A stretch of DNA of 64,000 nt, from contig JAMXBD010000577.1 in NCBI GenBank assembly GCA_024138025.1, positions 124,001-188,000 of the forward strand. The letters run 5' to 3'. The notes beneath the pieces are model-generated. The model saw only the letters and a list, made by a program, of their open reading frames with translations. It was not told the DNA's origin and did no database searches. Of this stretch, positions 10,914-24,385 are shown piece after piece. Position 1 is the first letter of the stretch. Each line of letters opens with the position of its first letter. Both the position numbers and the translations under genes were made by a program. This DNA is from Combretum micranthum. Taxonomy: Eukaryota > Streptophyta > Magnoliopsida > Myrtales > Combretaceae.

Positions 10914-13900
10914 GAGGGAGAAATTGGAAGCAAAATTCCAAGTCGTCGAGGGAAATCCAGACAAAAACCCTCCTATCGTCGCCTACTTTCCTTCCGGTTA
11001 CACCCCTAGCCAAAACAACTCCGATGATGTCGGAGTTAGGGTTTTTCGAAACACTGTCAAGACGAACAGGTTGGAGCTCTTGGTGAGTCCTCCCAATTCA
11101 AATGTCGAGTTCGTTGGGTCTAGTTACGCGGGCGAGCCCACCGCCGGCCAGCCCTGTACGTACGCTCTTGGTGTTCTTGATAAGGAGTCTAAAACTCTTA
11201 GGGTTTTGCCTATTGCTTCTAATAAGGTACGAACTTTATAAATTTACTGATTTTAAATTCTTAAATTCTGATATATATGGTCTGATTTTACTAATATCTG
11301 GATTCGATAAGTAACGTATGTGATAGTTTGTGATTGATGGAGGGGCATTGAGACGCGGCGATGTTTGGTAATTATTCGCCTGCGGGTCGTTTCGGTTGAT
11401 GGACTAACCCTATATTGGGAGGAGATTAAAAGTTCAAAGAGAGAGAGAGATTTAACCAAATAGTGATTTATTGTCATCATAAATGTTTTCCGGTTAATTT
11501 TTAATTGGTTGATGACTGAGGGGTTCGAAATGCTTGGACTATTACAGGTTGCATAATCTATCTGAATTACTTTTGAAACTGCTGATATATGGGATAAGTT
11601 GAACATGCTATCGTTTCTGAGCTTGATAATTTTCTATGTTGTAGATAAAAGGATTCGAATTCCGAGGACATAAGTAATAACGACACATTATACCTTGGAA
11701 CTGATCTTAGTTCGGTTTTATTGATCATTGCTTTGGCGTGGTAGTTGGATATGATTAGCTTGGTGTATCGTATTTAAGATCAGCTCCATAGTGGAAGCTT
11801 GAAGTTAATATGCAATAAGTGGATTTAGTTTATGTAACTTAGATCTTGTTAATGGGGTCAAATGCTTATAGATGAGGTTTTAGGATGCGAATCCTGGCTT
11901 AGAAGCTGTGGGATTCTTTGAACACAAGGAAGACGGGGATGCTAATTTGACGAGAGGCAATTACCAATTAATATGAAAGAACCAAAAAAAAAAAAAAAAG
12001 GGTGATGACAGGCATTTAAGCATATGAGTTTAGTGTTGTTAATGACTAACTTTAGTATATTCCTGCTGTATTAAGTGATGGTTTTGTGGGTTTGTATATT
12101 GTGGAATTATGTTATTTTTGCACAAGTGAATGATCTTTGTTGCTGATAAACTTTTTTTCAATTAGATCCTCAGATTGGAACCAAGGGTTGTATCAAATGT
12201 TGTGGAGGATACTCAATCAGAGGTTGCAATGGGGGAACTTTCTGCTAAGGATAAAGCAGACAGGCTGAGGGAGTCAACAAATCTTTATGGAACTAAGAAG
12301 TCAATACAGCAGGTATGCATTTCACTTTGCCTTAATTATTAAAGTGAACTTTCTTGTGATGGGAATTCTTTTTGGCATTCTATTTGCCTCTTTAGTTCGT
12401 TATAGGTTTGATTGACACTGTTCATAACCAATATCTGAATGTTACTACTCTTTGAGTAAAATGCCAACTCAGTGCACGTGCTCATGCAATTGCACATCTC
12501 TCTCTCTCTCTCTCTCTCTCCCCACCTCTGATTTTTTAAGTTCTGGGAATCTCTGGGTCAGCAAGTTGAGTAATCTTTTCTATTGTCTCCAATGCAATTT
12601 TATTCAGAACAGAGGACTTGTTGTTTAATTCACTGGTGTGCTATAAAATTAAATTCTCTTTTTTACTCTAGATATACGATCTACTAGTAAAATCTCCATA
12701 AGGTGTAGGTATCTAATTTTGTTCAAAATTGTTTCCCAAAAGGGGAAAAAATGAAAAATCGGAGCATGCAGATATTACTGTATTCTATCCCTGCATTTGA
12801 CCAGGAGTTTTTTTCTTGGCTTGAAAAGGTATAATTTAAAGCTGTATTCTTCTTTATAACATACACTTATGCGGGAATTGGACAGTCTCACATCATAAAA
12901 ATAGGTGTAATTATGATCTCAGCTAATTAGATCTGTTCATCGTTTGGGCAGCTATGCAATATGAAGATAAGAGAGACCTGTAGCCTGAATAATTTTGTTA
13001 TCAACTTGTAACATATCTGCTGTTAGTGAATGGCTGTACACACGCCATCTTTCTGTTTTTGATTGGCAGTAGCACATTCCAGTAATCAAAAAAATTTTGG
13101 GATACCATTTCCTATAGCTGTTTATCATAGAAAGTTCTGCTACTGGGTTCTTCTTTGTGTGTCTATGTGAATTATTTTATTTTTTTATTATCACCAATTT
13201 TCCCTCTATGATGAGTAAAATAAGAATATTTTATTAAAGTTGAATTTTGAGTACACTGGCAATATAGATGCACACTGGGGCAGCTGTAGAGCTAGTACAG
13301 AAGTATTGTAATAATTCTAAAAGCCATTGAAGGAACAGCAGAGATTTGATATTCTATGCCCTCAAAGGCTTTGTTGTTGCTTTCATGACTTGTTTTATTG
13401 TAGAGAGTTTGATTATCCAACCTTCATTTTGTCGTGCCATGCTGGAAATTTTTTGTTTCTCTGCAAATCAGAGATTATAAAACTCAATAAAATGCCCAAT
13501 GAGTATTGCGTAAATTTTTGCTCTCTCTTGGATGTTAGAACTGATGAACTCATTAGTGGTTGGTGCATCCTGTAGATCACTTTTTGCAGCTAGCCTTCCT
13601 ACTAGAGATGGATATTTCATGAGCTTTTTCTTCTTCTAATTTTCTGGTCTATGCTATGAGCATTAATACATTAGCTAGAATATTAATATGTTTTTTGTTA
13701 TAGGTTCAACATAGCTTGGGATGTAATTTTAGTGCCCATTCTTTTGTAAAGGTTTCTTGGCATTGATATTGTTAAATAAAAAAAGAAAACGCATTGGTTT
13801 TTTCAAAGAAAAAGAATGCTTAATAAGATATTATGCTATCTTCTGGACACTCCTATCATTGGGCTACACAAGATAATCATGTTTAGGGCATGCTATTTGA

Positions 13901-15053
13901 GAAGAATTGCTTAAAGGGTTTATCAGAGTAGGTACATGAGAGTTCTTATTAATGAATTGATGTGTTTGATGTCTTACATATGCTGATGTGTTCTGAGCTG
14001 CAGGCTAAGAAATCCCAGGCTCTAAGGCAAGAAGATGATCCCAATTCCCAAAACGATCTTGACAGGAAAATCAAGGATGTTGCAATCAACAAGGGAGCTC
14101 TTGAAAGCACTGGTGCTCATAATGCCCTTAATATACCACCCTATGATTCTTCTGCAACTGTTCCAAGGGATGCATATCCTTTGGAGAAAATTATTCTCAA
14201 GGGAGAGTGGGATTACATTAGGGACCTACTGGAACTTGTTAATGCAGGAGAGAAAGTTTCATCTGATGCCTACCCCACATTTGTTTGCAATAGGATTTAT
14301 AAATTGGATTCAATACAGGTAAGACCATCCTTGATTTATTCTCTGAACCTTTTTCCTAACTTTTCTCTCTGATTGTAATAATTAATGTTATATTTTGTTG
14401 ACCATGTCCTTGGTTCTTCAGCTGCATTATTTATTGTTAAGGATAGAATCATCTGATTTATCTACTGTGGACCATAAAACTGAAAAGAGGCATCTTTAAT
14501 ACTGCCTTATGAGATCCAACTTGGCCATTTTTAGCTCAACATATGCAATTGTTGTCTGTCTTGTTCAGCGTTGAGTGCCATAATTAGTTGTTAATCATCC
14601 AAAACTCCTCTATTGACCCGACCATCTTATTTACTGTAGGATGAGTCTGAGAAGGAGATGCTTGGTTGCATATTCTCATACATTACACACCTTATCAAAT
14701 TCAAAGATCAACATTCTGCAGATGGTGCTTCATCTGCAAAGACACATAAGACACCGAGCATATTGCGTCAGAAATTCTTAAGCATGTTCTCTGAAACACA
14801 ATCAAAATGGCTACCTTCTGAGAAGATTGATCTGCTTATCAGTTATGTGTTGGTGCTTACCTTGTTTGCTGATGATTTCCGGACGGACCCAGCAGATATA
14901 GCTAAGGATCTGAGAATGAGTTCTATAACGTTGAGACAACATTTTGAAAAGTTGGGTTGCAAGTTCTCTCGTGAAAATGGTGTATTACATGCTACTCTTC
15001 CTGTCCCACTTCATTTTCCTGAGATCAGAAAGCGAAGAAGACGAGGTGGGTAA
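10855..15053 (+). CDS. RPA49: DNA-directed RNA polymerase I subunit A49-like protein
   Basis: Four exons, 10855-11226, 12166-12312, 14004-14318 and 14640-15053, all GT-AG and all joined at codon boundaries, give about 415 residues, close to plant A49-like proteins. A49 with its partner A34.5 forms a heterodimer on RNA polymerase I that helps initiation and elongation of ribosomal RNA in the nucleolus. Seen here: a lysine run at residues 12-17 that could be a nuclear signal, the N-terminal dimerisation-like half (residues ~25-125), a linker beginning AKKSQALRQ, and a C-terminal winged-helix-like part containing KFLSMFSETQSKW, FADDFRTDPADIAKDLR and LRQHFEKLGCK, ending in a basic RKRRRRGG tail. 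The first ATG in frame is chosen because it opens the conserved region and an out-of-frame alternative does not. The reading frame is intact. The family call rests on remembered family patterns, not a search. Confidence 0.88.
12497..12520. repeat. (TC)n microsatellite in RPA49 intron 2
   Basis: About 24 bases of alternating T and C inside the intron between 12312 and 14004. Confidence 0.9.
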
Positions 15054-16463
15054 ATTTTCGTTTGCGCCCAATGTTATACTCTGAGAATGGTTGTTATTGG
15101 AACCTTTATATCATTTATAAGGATGTGTCTTCAAATACCTGATAGATGTGTAACACCAGTTTCATTCTAACAATTGCAATGATGGAATTCATATTTATGT
15201 GGACCGTGCCTTCCCCCCCACCCTTTTATATCAGTATTTTCTGCTCAATATGCGGTCATTGCTTAGTTTTTTCAAACACTTAATAGCTGTCTCATGGAAT
15301 TATCTTATTTTGTTATATTTTTTCACTCCATGTACTTTAGCATTCGAATTTTGAAATGGATGATGAAACATAAGATCTGGGTTTTATCGAGCGATTTTTA
15401 TGATTGGAAATATTCAGCAAGAGGTGTCCTGTACATATGGCCAGGAATTGTAAAGGGGAATTTGCTGTCTCTGCTATGTTAATAACGTATTCCACATTCA
15501 CATTGTAAGAATGAGAAATTAACAAAAGAAAAAATAGATCCAACCCATTGAATCATGACACTATCTACTGCACTGATGTTCAAATTCAATAGGGTTCTTT
15601 TTTGAAATTGGATGGAACAGCAGTGTTACAACAGCCAAAATAATCTGAAGAGAGTTATTCATGAACCGTAATTACAGGCATAAAAGAATTATGATGCCGC
15701 CAGCAGAATTCCAGAATCAACAATCTAGACAAATCATATGGATAAATTATATTAGATCATAATGCTTAGGAATAAATTCATTTTGAATTATGTATCAAGT
15801 GGTTAAAAAGAAGTTACATCGTTTAAGAACAAATTTATTTTATGTCCCAATATCTGAAAAAAATAATTCAATTCAAGTTTCTATAAATATGTGTCGACTT
15901 CTCCTAGTTTTTTTTTTCAATCATTGGAACGAAGTTAACTTACCTTTTTTTTCAACCATTCTAAACATTGTAATCCAAAACAAAACTTAATACATTATAA
16001 CCTTCTGATATAATTTTCTTAAAGTTATACATTCTATTGATGAGTTGTAACAAATTTGCATTCACGAAACTATCCTTTTATTGATGCTTACGGCAATATA
16101 ACACTTGCAAGCTCAAGCAAATCTGATGGCTAAAGATGAGCATGTACAGGGGGGTAAGAGGGTACTTAAAATAGGAAAGCAAACTTTGCATCAAAATTTT
16201 CAAACAAGCTATAAGTAACGGTTACAGAAATTTCTCACTTCATCTTAATGTAACATAGTAAGTGATCAAATGTCCCTAACGGAATGGTCACCATAGCCAC
16301 TGCTCGATACACCAAACTAGTACATTATTGATTTCTAACCTTCAGCACACATTAAGCCCATGAGAAAAATGTATGGACCAACATGATGTGTTCATAATTA
16401 CTTGTAGTCTAATTAGTACATGTGTTATACACGAACTCCTACTAGTGTGGGTGGACATTCACC
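15054..16463. other. Convergent intergenic spacer (RPA49 / PP2C 3' ends)
   Basis: This span must hold the 3' untranslated ends of the two convergent genes. No extra gene is seen. Several AATAAA-like and TTTATT-like words are present on both strands, but none can be singled out as the polyadenylation signal. Confidence 0.5.
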
Positions 16464-19400
16464 TCAGGATTTGTTCTTAAACTTCCTCTGAGCTTTCAAG
16501 TCCACCACAATCACAGAGATATTGTCCTTGCCTCCCCTATCTTGGGCAAGCAGAGAAAGGTACTCTGCTGCAGCTTGAGCTGCAGGGTCGATCCCATTGC
16601 CCCTATCGCTAAGAGTAGCAGCCCCATTTTTTTTATGCCATAACAGAATCCGCTTTCTAGCCACTTCGCAAGCTTCTTCATTTGTTATGACATCCCACAA
16701 GCCATCACTGGCCAAGATAAGGCATTCATCATCTCTAGCTCTTGGAAGGAATGTCACATCTGGTTCAGGAATTATCCATGGTTTTAGATACCTATCACCT
16801 GAAAAGATAAAATTACCAAAAAGGAAAGCGAAAACATGTATTAGAAACAAATTCAAGCTTTATAATTTTCATAAGAAAAACTGTACACACACACACACAC
16901 ACAGACGAGGGAAATGTGCCAAAAATTTCACAATTACTTTCAAATCAAATTATACATGCTGAATTTCAAAATCCAGCACCATATCAGGGCATCTGGTATA
17001 CATTGGAATGTTTCACAATGATCAGACCTTAAGTGCGTTTACTAGCATTAGATCTGTACTTATCATGTAATGATTATTGATTCACGGGACTAGCTTCTGA
17101 CACCCAATGGAATCATCTCAAACTTGCAAAATTTATAGCCAGAAAACATGCTCATAGAAAAATCAGGGGACAAGGATGACCTTCAATATATTGAATGGCA
17201 ACAAGTCTTCACCATTGCCTCCACCATGGAGACTCAAATAGTACTAGAATGCACTAAGTGGTCCTTAAGATATCCAATTTCTAACATATCATAGTATGGC
17301 CTAGATCAATCATCTCAATGGGTCTCTGTTTTATTTCACAAATAATTAAAAAAGAGTGCAGTGCATTTGCTTGGCAATCTATCAATATATTCAGACTTCA
17401 TTGATCTATTTTCCTACATGGTACATAGCTTTGCCCCCGAAAAATGAAGCTGTGGTAATACCATAGGCCTCAGAAGAAAATCAAGACAAAGAACACGCGG
17501 AAGGCTAATTACATGCTAAACTGATGTAGTAAATCATTTTAACAGATCAGTATGCAACATTTGAGTCCATCAACACTTACGTGGGAAAATAAAAGGCAAA
17601 AACTAGAAAATGGCCCGAGATGAGTATCCAGCTTCTTATTGCCCAAGAAGATTTCTTAAGGAGATTACACGGAAGATTGCATGATTCTTGTGGAATGGAA
17701 CTGAAGCAGAACTAAGGCCAAGGTGTGTTTGCAACAAGTGTACAAGGCCAAGGATGAAGGAGGACTGGAATTTATGATTGCTATTCGTTGGAAGAAAGCT
17801 GCCTGAGTGAGACACATACGTTACGATCTTCTGGTTTGTCAAAGTACCCACACTTGGGATATGCAGAAAATACTTTATTTGCATTGTAAAGCTTAAGCTC
17901 TCTGGATGGTGGAAGTGGAACTTAAAGAGCTTATTGGTCACCTTCTTAGGACAGGACACCTCCTGTCATTGAGCCAAGAAATGAAATTGGTTGAATGGAG
18001 CAATATAGGATAGTATTAAGGTGGAGAGCTATCCATTCCACCAAAGCTACATCATCCAGGCTAACTTTTCTGGTCAACAGCCACAGGGAAGTTTTCTTAT
18101 AGATATGCTTTGAGAGCACTGTTCAAACTCACTAAGATAATGTAATTTGGAATGGTACATTGGCTGAGCTTCTAAGCAAAATATGGCTAGGACTGCATGA
18201 CATATTCTATCCCTTGGACAGATAGAGATACTTTCTTTTCCTTTCTTTTGTAGGTAAATCAAATTAAGAAGTTGAAGAATCTTCAAAGTAAAAGCAATGT
18301 GCAACCAACGGGTAGGGAATCTTCAAAGTAAAAACAAATACTTGTGCAACCGACAGGCTAAGAATCACTCAGCATTTATCTTTAGAGTGCTTATTCACGA
18401 AAGAGAGTATGGAAGGGCCATTTTTTATGGCTGACCAGCTTTGTGAACTGAGTTTGATGAAGCTGAAAAAACTAGTATATTGAACATAAAGCTGCCTACC
18501 TATAGACCTTGACATTGCAAGAACTCCAAAAACACGAAATCCATTCCACTGTATGACCTTGCCTCCAGAAGCCTCAATCCTTTCGTATTCTTTCTCTGAA
18601 TCTGGCTGGAAAGGTGGAAGTCAAGAGTGACATTAGATTCTAAACAGGTGTCTGATTTCTCTGAAAAGCCGAATGAAACTTTACAAATGACATAAGTTAC
18701 CCAAGAAAATTAAAAAAATTACGAATGACATGTCCTACTTTATGATCAACCGATAATGCAATGGATTCTTTGCCACGCAGGAGCACTGCTCTGGAATCAC
18801 CACAATTTGCAACTATAATATGGGATGAACAGACCAGAGCAACAATTGCTGTTGATCCAACTGTTTCTGGTGCAACAAGTTCAAAATCAGAACCAGAAAC
18901 ATCATCATCATTTCCCCTATCAACTTTTCCTCCAATCTCATCATCCACTGTTTGAAAGCAGTTAGTGAAGGCTCTTTCCCACTGTTTTTGCCTAGTTTCT
19001 CCACTGCGTCCATAATCGATATTATCTTTAGCAAGTCCTATCTCTTGCGCTAAAGCCAAGTGGATACGGTCACGGCAATATTTAGCAACCTGCATGAACC
19101 CGCTGAATTATATTGTAAGCAAAGAACAAAGTATCTCAACAAAGTCATGATTTTATCCACAATAGATGAAATCCATTCCAGATACAAATGATTTAAGGTC
19201 ACATTGCACATGATATTTCAATTAGAATAAAGGATGGTAGACACATTAAATTTTTAATACAAGCATGATTTCAGGGATATATGAATGTAAATGTTATTTC
19301 TATGCACCAACTGAATTTGACAACGCAAAATGGAGAAAATTTAACTTGAAAGATTTAAGATTACAGAACAGAGATGTACCTGAGATCCACCATGGCCGTC

Positions 19401-20201
19401 ATATACACCAAAGAAATGAGCCGTCACATGAGTTAAAGTTTGGCTAATCCCAGGAACTGTATTTTCCCCCATGAGCATTTTAATAGGAATTTTCATAAAC
19501 CGGGGTACAGCAGCAACAGTGTCTTCCATCTCAGGTCTTTTTCCACGAATAGAGACCACACCCCAGAGGGGCACACAGTCCATCTCAAAGACACTCCGGA
19601 TGCCCCTTTTACCAAGGCTCTTGTCTTTTGCAAGTTGAGCAACCACCATGGCAGCTTTCATATTAGACTGGCCAGAACTCTCACATTCTGATGCCACTGT
19701 GGCAGCAAGTTGACCATCAGGCACCTCACCATCCAATCGATTAACTAGAATTACAGCCTCAGCCAGAATTTGTTCACTCTCTATCGTTTTCACAACCAAA
19801 GTATGTGGCAATCCCATTACTGACCTGGCATCCAATGCCAACAATTCTTTGGCTATAACTCCATTCGTCTCATCTCCAACTGACATAACTTCATCCTCTT
19901 CAGTTTCCTGAATCACAACATCATTTCCAATAAAAGTATCTCCATTACCAGGGACCATTACCACCATTTTGGCTGCTCCACCGCTACCCTCATGTGTCGT
20001 CTCCGTTGCCATTACCGTAATGTTAGAATCAGTACAACTCACATTAGTGGATGCAGATTTCATGGGACTCGATAACAAGCTCACAGCATCGGTTACGAGC
20101 TTAATTCGTGTAATCTCAACCGAGGATGACATTCCAGAGTTATCACACACAGAATTACCCAAACTAAAGGTGACTGAAACAGCTGGAGACATTTCTTCCA
20201 T
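16464..20201 (-). CDS. HAB1: Clade A protein phosphatase 2C, HAB1-like
   Basis: Exons on the minus strand are 20201-19380, 19089-18739, 18605-18500 and 16798-16464, all GT-AG, about 537 residues (Arabidopsis HAB1 is slightly shorter). Clade A PP2Cs are Mg/Mn-dependent Ser/Thr phosphatases. They hold SnRK2 kinases inactive and are inhibited by ABA-bound PYR/PYL receptors. Seen here: the start MEEMSPAV like HAB1, a variable acidic N-terminal region to residue ~190, then [29 protein letters not shown] (metal-binding Asp and Gly), [17 protein letters not shown] core, [36 protein letters not shown] with the Trp that senses receptor-bound [12 protein letters not shown] and [12 protein letters not shown], ending in the HAB1-type KAQRKFK tail. 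The start at 20201 is preferred over an in-frame ATG 33 bases upstream because it matches the family. The frame is intact. Intron 3 (18499-16799) carries a LINE relic. Confidence 0.93.
16885..16902. repeat. (AC)n microsatellite
   Basis: About nine AC units inside intron 3 of the PP2C gene, 86 bases downstream of the splice acceptor of exon 4 in + coordinates. Confidence 0.9.
17690..18290 (+). pseudogene. Decayed LINE reverse-transcriptase C-terminal fragment in PP2C intron 3
   Basis: The + strand translation contains [18 protein letters not shown] near 17745-17810, matching the well-known region after the RT domain of plant non-LTR elements (K-EGGLG-R----WNKA). It is followed by RHIRYDLL, then, after frame changes, a SFWE/SWTWRKL-like stretch, and further on a [16 protein letters not shown] segment resembling the zinc-binding region downstream of plant LINE RTs. 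Stops and frame changes are frequent, so it is not functional. It lies antisense to the phosphatase gene. Confidence 0.6.
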
Positions 20202-21180
20202 AAATCTTCCTATATACGACAAACTACAATGCAACAGATTCTGTCAACTTAACCACCTTCAAACTCCCATCAGAAACAAAAGTCCATCCAAACAGCCCAA
20301 ACTACATACTCATAACAATTAACATCACCTCTCTCAATTCACCAATGTATATACTACTAAATCAATCTACAAGTTATATATGACCAAGTATTAACAAGAT
20401 CACAGTGGGTACTCAGATCTAGACACTACTTACAAATTTGCTTCCCCAAGACAAGAAGTTCTTAGCTTTTGTTGGATTTTAGATACCCACAACTTTACAT
20501 TTCACTAAAATTTTTCTCAAGTTCTATACAACAGAAAAAGATAAAAACCTAAGATACAGAACCCTTCCTTGTTGGGTATCTTTTAACTCCAACAGCACCA
20601 CCACCAGCAGCTTAAATACACAAACAGAACAAAGAAACCCAAAATCAAAACTTTACTTTTTTAATCCTCAGCAAATCAAAAGATGACAAACAAAAAGTTC
20701 TTGTCATGATAAAGAACCTTAGAAAAAGGCTAAACCTACCCTACCATACCCACAAAGAGTATCACAAGTAAAAAAATAAACTTAAAAAAGCTGATACCTT
20801 TTTTACATTATACCCCGATTTTTCCTGGATCTAAAGCAACCCAAATCAAACACTTCCACAAAAATGGATCTTAAACAACTTTCTTCTTCTTTCTTTCAGT
20901 TCATACCCAAATACCCATATCTAACATTGATTAAAAATACAATCTTGTACCAAGAAATGGAATAATCATTTGGTTTTAATGAGAACCCAGTTTGTGCAAA
21001 TGGTTAAAATTGAATCTTTTTATGGTTGGATGTGGAATATAAGAAACATAGTATGGGGTGGGGTTATGCTGAACAGTAGAAGAAACAGAAAAGACTTGGG
21101 AGAAAGAATATGGTTGATTGGGGTCGGGTACAGTCACGTCAGGTTAGTGAAACCTTCTTTCTTTCTTTTTTTTTGGGCCA
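20202..21180 (-). promoter_or_regulatory. Probable 5' leader and proximal promoter of the PP2C gene
   Basis: The 980 bases upstream of the start codon are relatively rich in CA/CT and contain several possible minus-strand splice sites. Arabidopsis HAB1 has an intron in its 5' leader, so one may also exist here, but it cannot be placed from sequence alone. An ACGT core (GACGTG on the minus strand) lies near 21136. Confidence 0.4.
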
Positions 21181-23142
21181 TGTGAAACCTTCTATTTACT
21201 TTTCATTTTTTTTCATTTATTCTTTTATTGAATAATTTTGTTTTTATTAGAAAAATAAATTTTAATTTTAACATTTATGTATACTCTATCTCATTTTATT
21301 AAATACAAACAGTTAAATTGTGGAAATAAAACTTACTCAATAATATACAAGAATCATCTTATAACCCGTGTCATATCTATAGGTAAAAATTTTACATGAG
21401 ACTAAGTGGCTTAATAACTTATCAATTTTTTAATATATTTGTGATTAAATTGGCTAATTTTCAATGAACTAATCATATATATTTTAATTACATAATTCTC
21501 ATAATGATATATAATATATCATAAACTTAACGGTATAATTCTAAATAATTTTTTTATGAAATTTACCATTAAGTTGCAATTTAGAATAAACTCTAACTTG
21601 TAATATATAAAAACCATACCATCTAAACTTACAAGTAATGATATCTCATTTGATTTTTAATTTTTCTAATTACAATAAAAATTTGGCTAAGTGGCCTAAT
21701 AACTTGTTAATTTTTTAATGTTTTTATATGTATCATATTCATTAATCTTAAGACCTCAAGCCGTTTAATCATATTTTTTTGCAATCACATAATTCTAATG
21801 AAGGAATATATGATACACTTGATATTAGTGTCAAACTAAACAATTTATCATAAAATACTATCATAAAATTGTAATTATTATAAGTCTAAGATTACTTTTT
21901 GAAAATAAATGATAGTGTTAATCGTCATTATATTTTTACTAATACAAGAATATTCTATATGAAAAATTAATGCAATTAATCTAAACCAAGCTTCAAACTA
22001 TGTTGATAACACAATCATTCTTCTTTAATAAGCCAGAAGCTTGAACATAAGTATGTATAAATTTAAAATTATTATTTTGTCTTGTTGCATATTAACCACT
22101 GAAATTTTTATGGGGGTAAACACTAGTAATTGTTGAAGTCGGTCATTCAAAATATAACTTATAAAACTAGTAGTATATATAGAAATCCAAATATACCTTT
22201 ATGAGCTCATCTGATGGAAAAATATATATGTCTGATAAACTATTAAAATGTATACCAAAATTTTGTTTTTCTGATCATTGATATTCGATATAATAAGGCA
22301 GCTCCAAAAAAAAAAAAAAAAAAAAGCAAACAAAACTATATTTTAATAGTAGATTTTTTTCATTTTTAGGGACACGTAATGGTTAGGACATGATATTAAA
22401 TAATTATCTTCATCATTCAATGCTCTTAGACGGAAAAAAAAAAAAAAAAAAAGATTTTTGGACAGAGGACAGAGGACAGAGAGAGAGAGGGACTGAACAT
22501 GAAGACAAACAAACATGGATATTTCATGAAGGGAAGCTTTAAGGTAAGACACGTGGAGACAACAATAATGTGTCCTGTGTAATATTCTCAAAAAAGCTAC
22601 GGCTAGGGCCATGATTGAACTATTGTGATTCAATTGCAGTTGTAGTACATCCCATACTTCCTGTTTCTTTTTCTTCTTCTTCTTTCTTTCTTTCTTTCTT
22701 TCTTTCTTTCCGCTTTTGGGATGAAGTTCAATGGATTTTCTGCACTTAAAGAAGATAGAGAACTACCAACCGAAAGATTGTTTTATCACATTATTAATGA
22801 GAAAAAAAGATAGATGATGGTCCTGCATCACCCTTTATAAGTAAATGGGATTATATGTAATATTATATGTGATTTTATAATTTTATTTAACACATTTTGA
22901 GTAAAGGGTATTAAAAAAAATAAATGATAAAAAAATTATTCATCTTTTACTCTATTGATAATAATAATGTTCGAATCTATGGTGATAATAATATGCCACT
23001 TGTTTTAATTATAAGTAAAGATAGAAAAGGTTACTTTGATACATGAATCGGCTTAATAATTTTGATGGGTTTACATCCAATAATTCTATTCATTGAGCCA
23101 TTTTTAAGCCGGGAATGAAAGCATTAGCATTAAGAAATTTGG
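21181..23142. other. AT-rich intergenic DNA with microsatellites
   Basis: No gene is seen. It includes poly(A) runs at about 22307-22325 and 22434-22453, a repeated GGACAGA word at 22460-22482 and a (TTTC)n tract at 22670-22711. Confidence 0.5.
22371..22556. promoter_or_regulatory. ABRE/G-box-like words upstream of the PP2C gene
   Basis: ACACGTGG at 22549-22556 contains the CACGTG G-box and the ACGTGG core bound by ABF/bZIP factors. GACACGTAAT at 22371-22380 has a second ACGT core. They lie about 2.2-2.4 kb upstream of the start codon. Clade A PP2C genes are commonly ABA-induced through such elements; the distance makes a role here uncertain. Confidence 0.3.
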
Positions 23143-23150
23143 ACCTTAAT

Positions 23151-23855
23151 TAGGGGTGTGCAAAAAAACCGATGAAACCGAGAAACCGAACTGCAACCGT
23201 AAAACCAATCCGAAAAATATGGTTAACCGATCCGTTGGTTTCGGTTTAGGGTTACGGTTTTTATTTTTTTTGGTTTTCGATTTCGGTTTCGGTTTATAAC
23301 AACAAAAAACCGATGGTTAACGGTTAACCGTTTCAGAATTTATAAATATATTATATATATAATTTACATATACAAATAATTATTTATATATATATACATA
23401 TGATTTTCATATACATATAATTTACTTATGTTAATATTCCTTGAATTTCGATTAAAATACTATTGTCTTATGATTAATGGAGTTAATATGTTAATTGCTT
23501 TAGTTTGATTTTATTGATAATGATACATTCAAAGTTCATTTTTCACCTTTTCCTTAATTTCATTTTCTTTTTTTTTTTCGCTCTAGTACTATATATAATA
23601 ATTTAAAGAAAAACTTTATGATAAAGGCTAAAAAAAAGGTTTTTTGAAATTATCAATTTGATTTGTTGAAACCATTACGTTAAATGGTTAAAAACCAAAA
23701 ACCGAACAAATTAACCGAATAAAACGGTTAACCGTTAAGGCGGTTAACCGTTTATAATGAACCGGTTAAGGATCGGAATATTTAAAAATCAATAATTACA
23801 GTTAGGTTCAAAAAATAAGGTCACGGACCGGTTAACCGGTCCATGAACACCCCTA
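23151..23855. mobile_element. hAT-type MITE with perfect 8-bp target duplication
   Basis: The element begins TAGGGGTGTGCA and ends in the complement TGAACACCCCTA. ACCTTAAT flanks it exactly on both sides (23143-23150 and 23856-23863), the 8-bp duplication typical of hAT elements. Both ends are densely packed with GGTTAACCG and CGGTTT words that pair between the arms. The middle is AT-rich with no open frame. The length is 705 bp. Ends of the form TAGGGGTGT are common to a widespread plant hAT MITE group. Confidence 0.88.
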
Positions 23856-24241
23856 ACCTTAATTGAGCTCTTATGACTATGGGCTAGTACATTTTCAAGA
23901 ATGGAATGATCATGAAATAAAGAAAAATTATCTATTCCAATAGCTCTTATTTTAAGTAGTCAAACAATATATATTTCATCATTTCCCACAAATCTCTATG
24001 GCAACAACTAACTATTTCATTGTTTATGTCAAATTAAGTTATTGTATTATTAAGTTGGGAATGGGATAAAGGGTCAAAGTCAAAATCCTTACATGAACAT
24101 TTAAGTGTCTAATAAATTTTACACCTAAAATTTGAAACTACTAAATTTCATACAATCAAACATTTATTTGCTATTTCTACTAAGGCAAAAAAGAGATGTG
24201 CCTGTGCTGAACTTTGAATGTCTTGTTCTTTCATTTCAAAT

Positions 24242-24385
24242 TGTACTAAGGCAAATACTCGTGCTAATTGGATAGCTTCCCACGACAAAAAGGATATGAG
24301 CTTTATCTTGAAAGATTATGGTCCTCTATCCCTTTTGCCTCTTTGTCATTCTGTGGATGCAAGATCCAGGCTGCCTAATGTTTGA
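24242..24385 (+). pseudogene. RNase H-like C-terminal fragment (LINE or host-like relic)
   Basis: The frame from 24242 to the stop at 24383 reads CTKANTRANWIASHDKKD and continues with a SFILKDYGPLSLLPLC-like tail. The A-N-xAxW-IA-H core and following hydrophobic tail resemble the end of the plant RNase H-like domain found after many LINE reverse transcriptases (REANRVADWLA..). No catalytic DEDD residues are retained upstream in frame. The fragment is short, so other origins are possible. Confidence 0.45.

Noticed and set aside
10780..11013. Minus-strand open frame overlapping RPA49 exon 1
   Set aside because: It is the antisense shadow of a conserved coding exon and has no family resemblance of its own.
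19440..20322. Plus-strand open frames over PP2C exon 1
   Set aside because: They are opposite-strand shadows of the phosphatase N-terminal exon.
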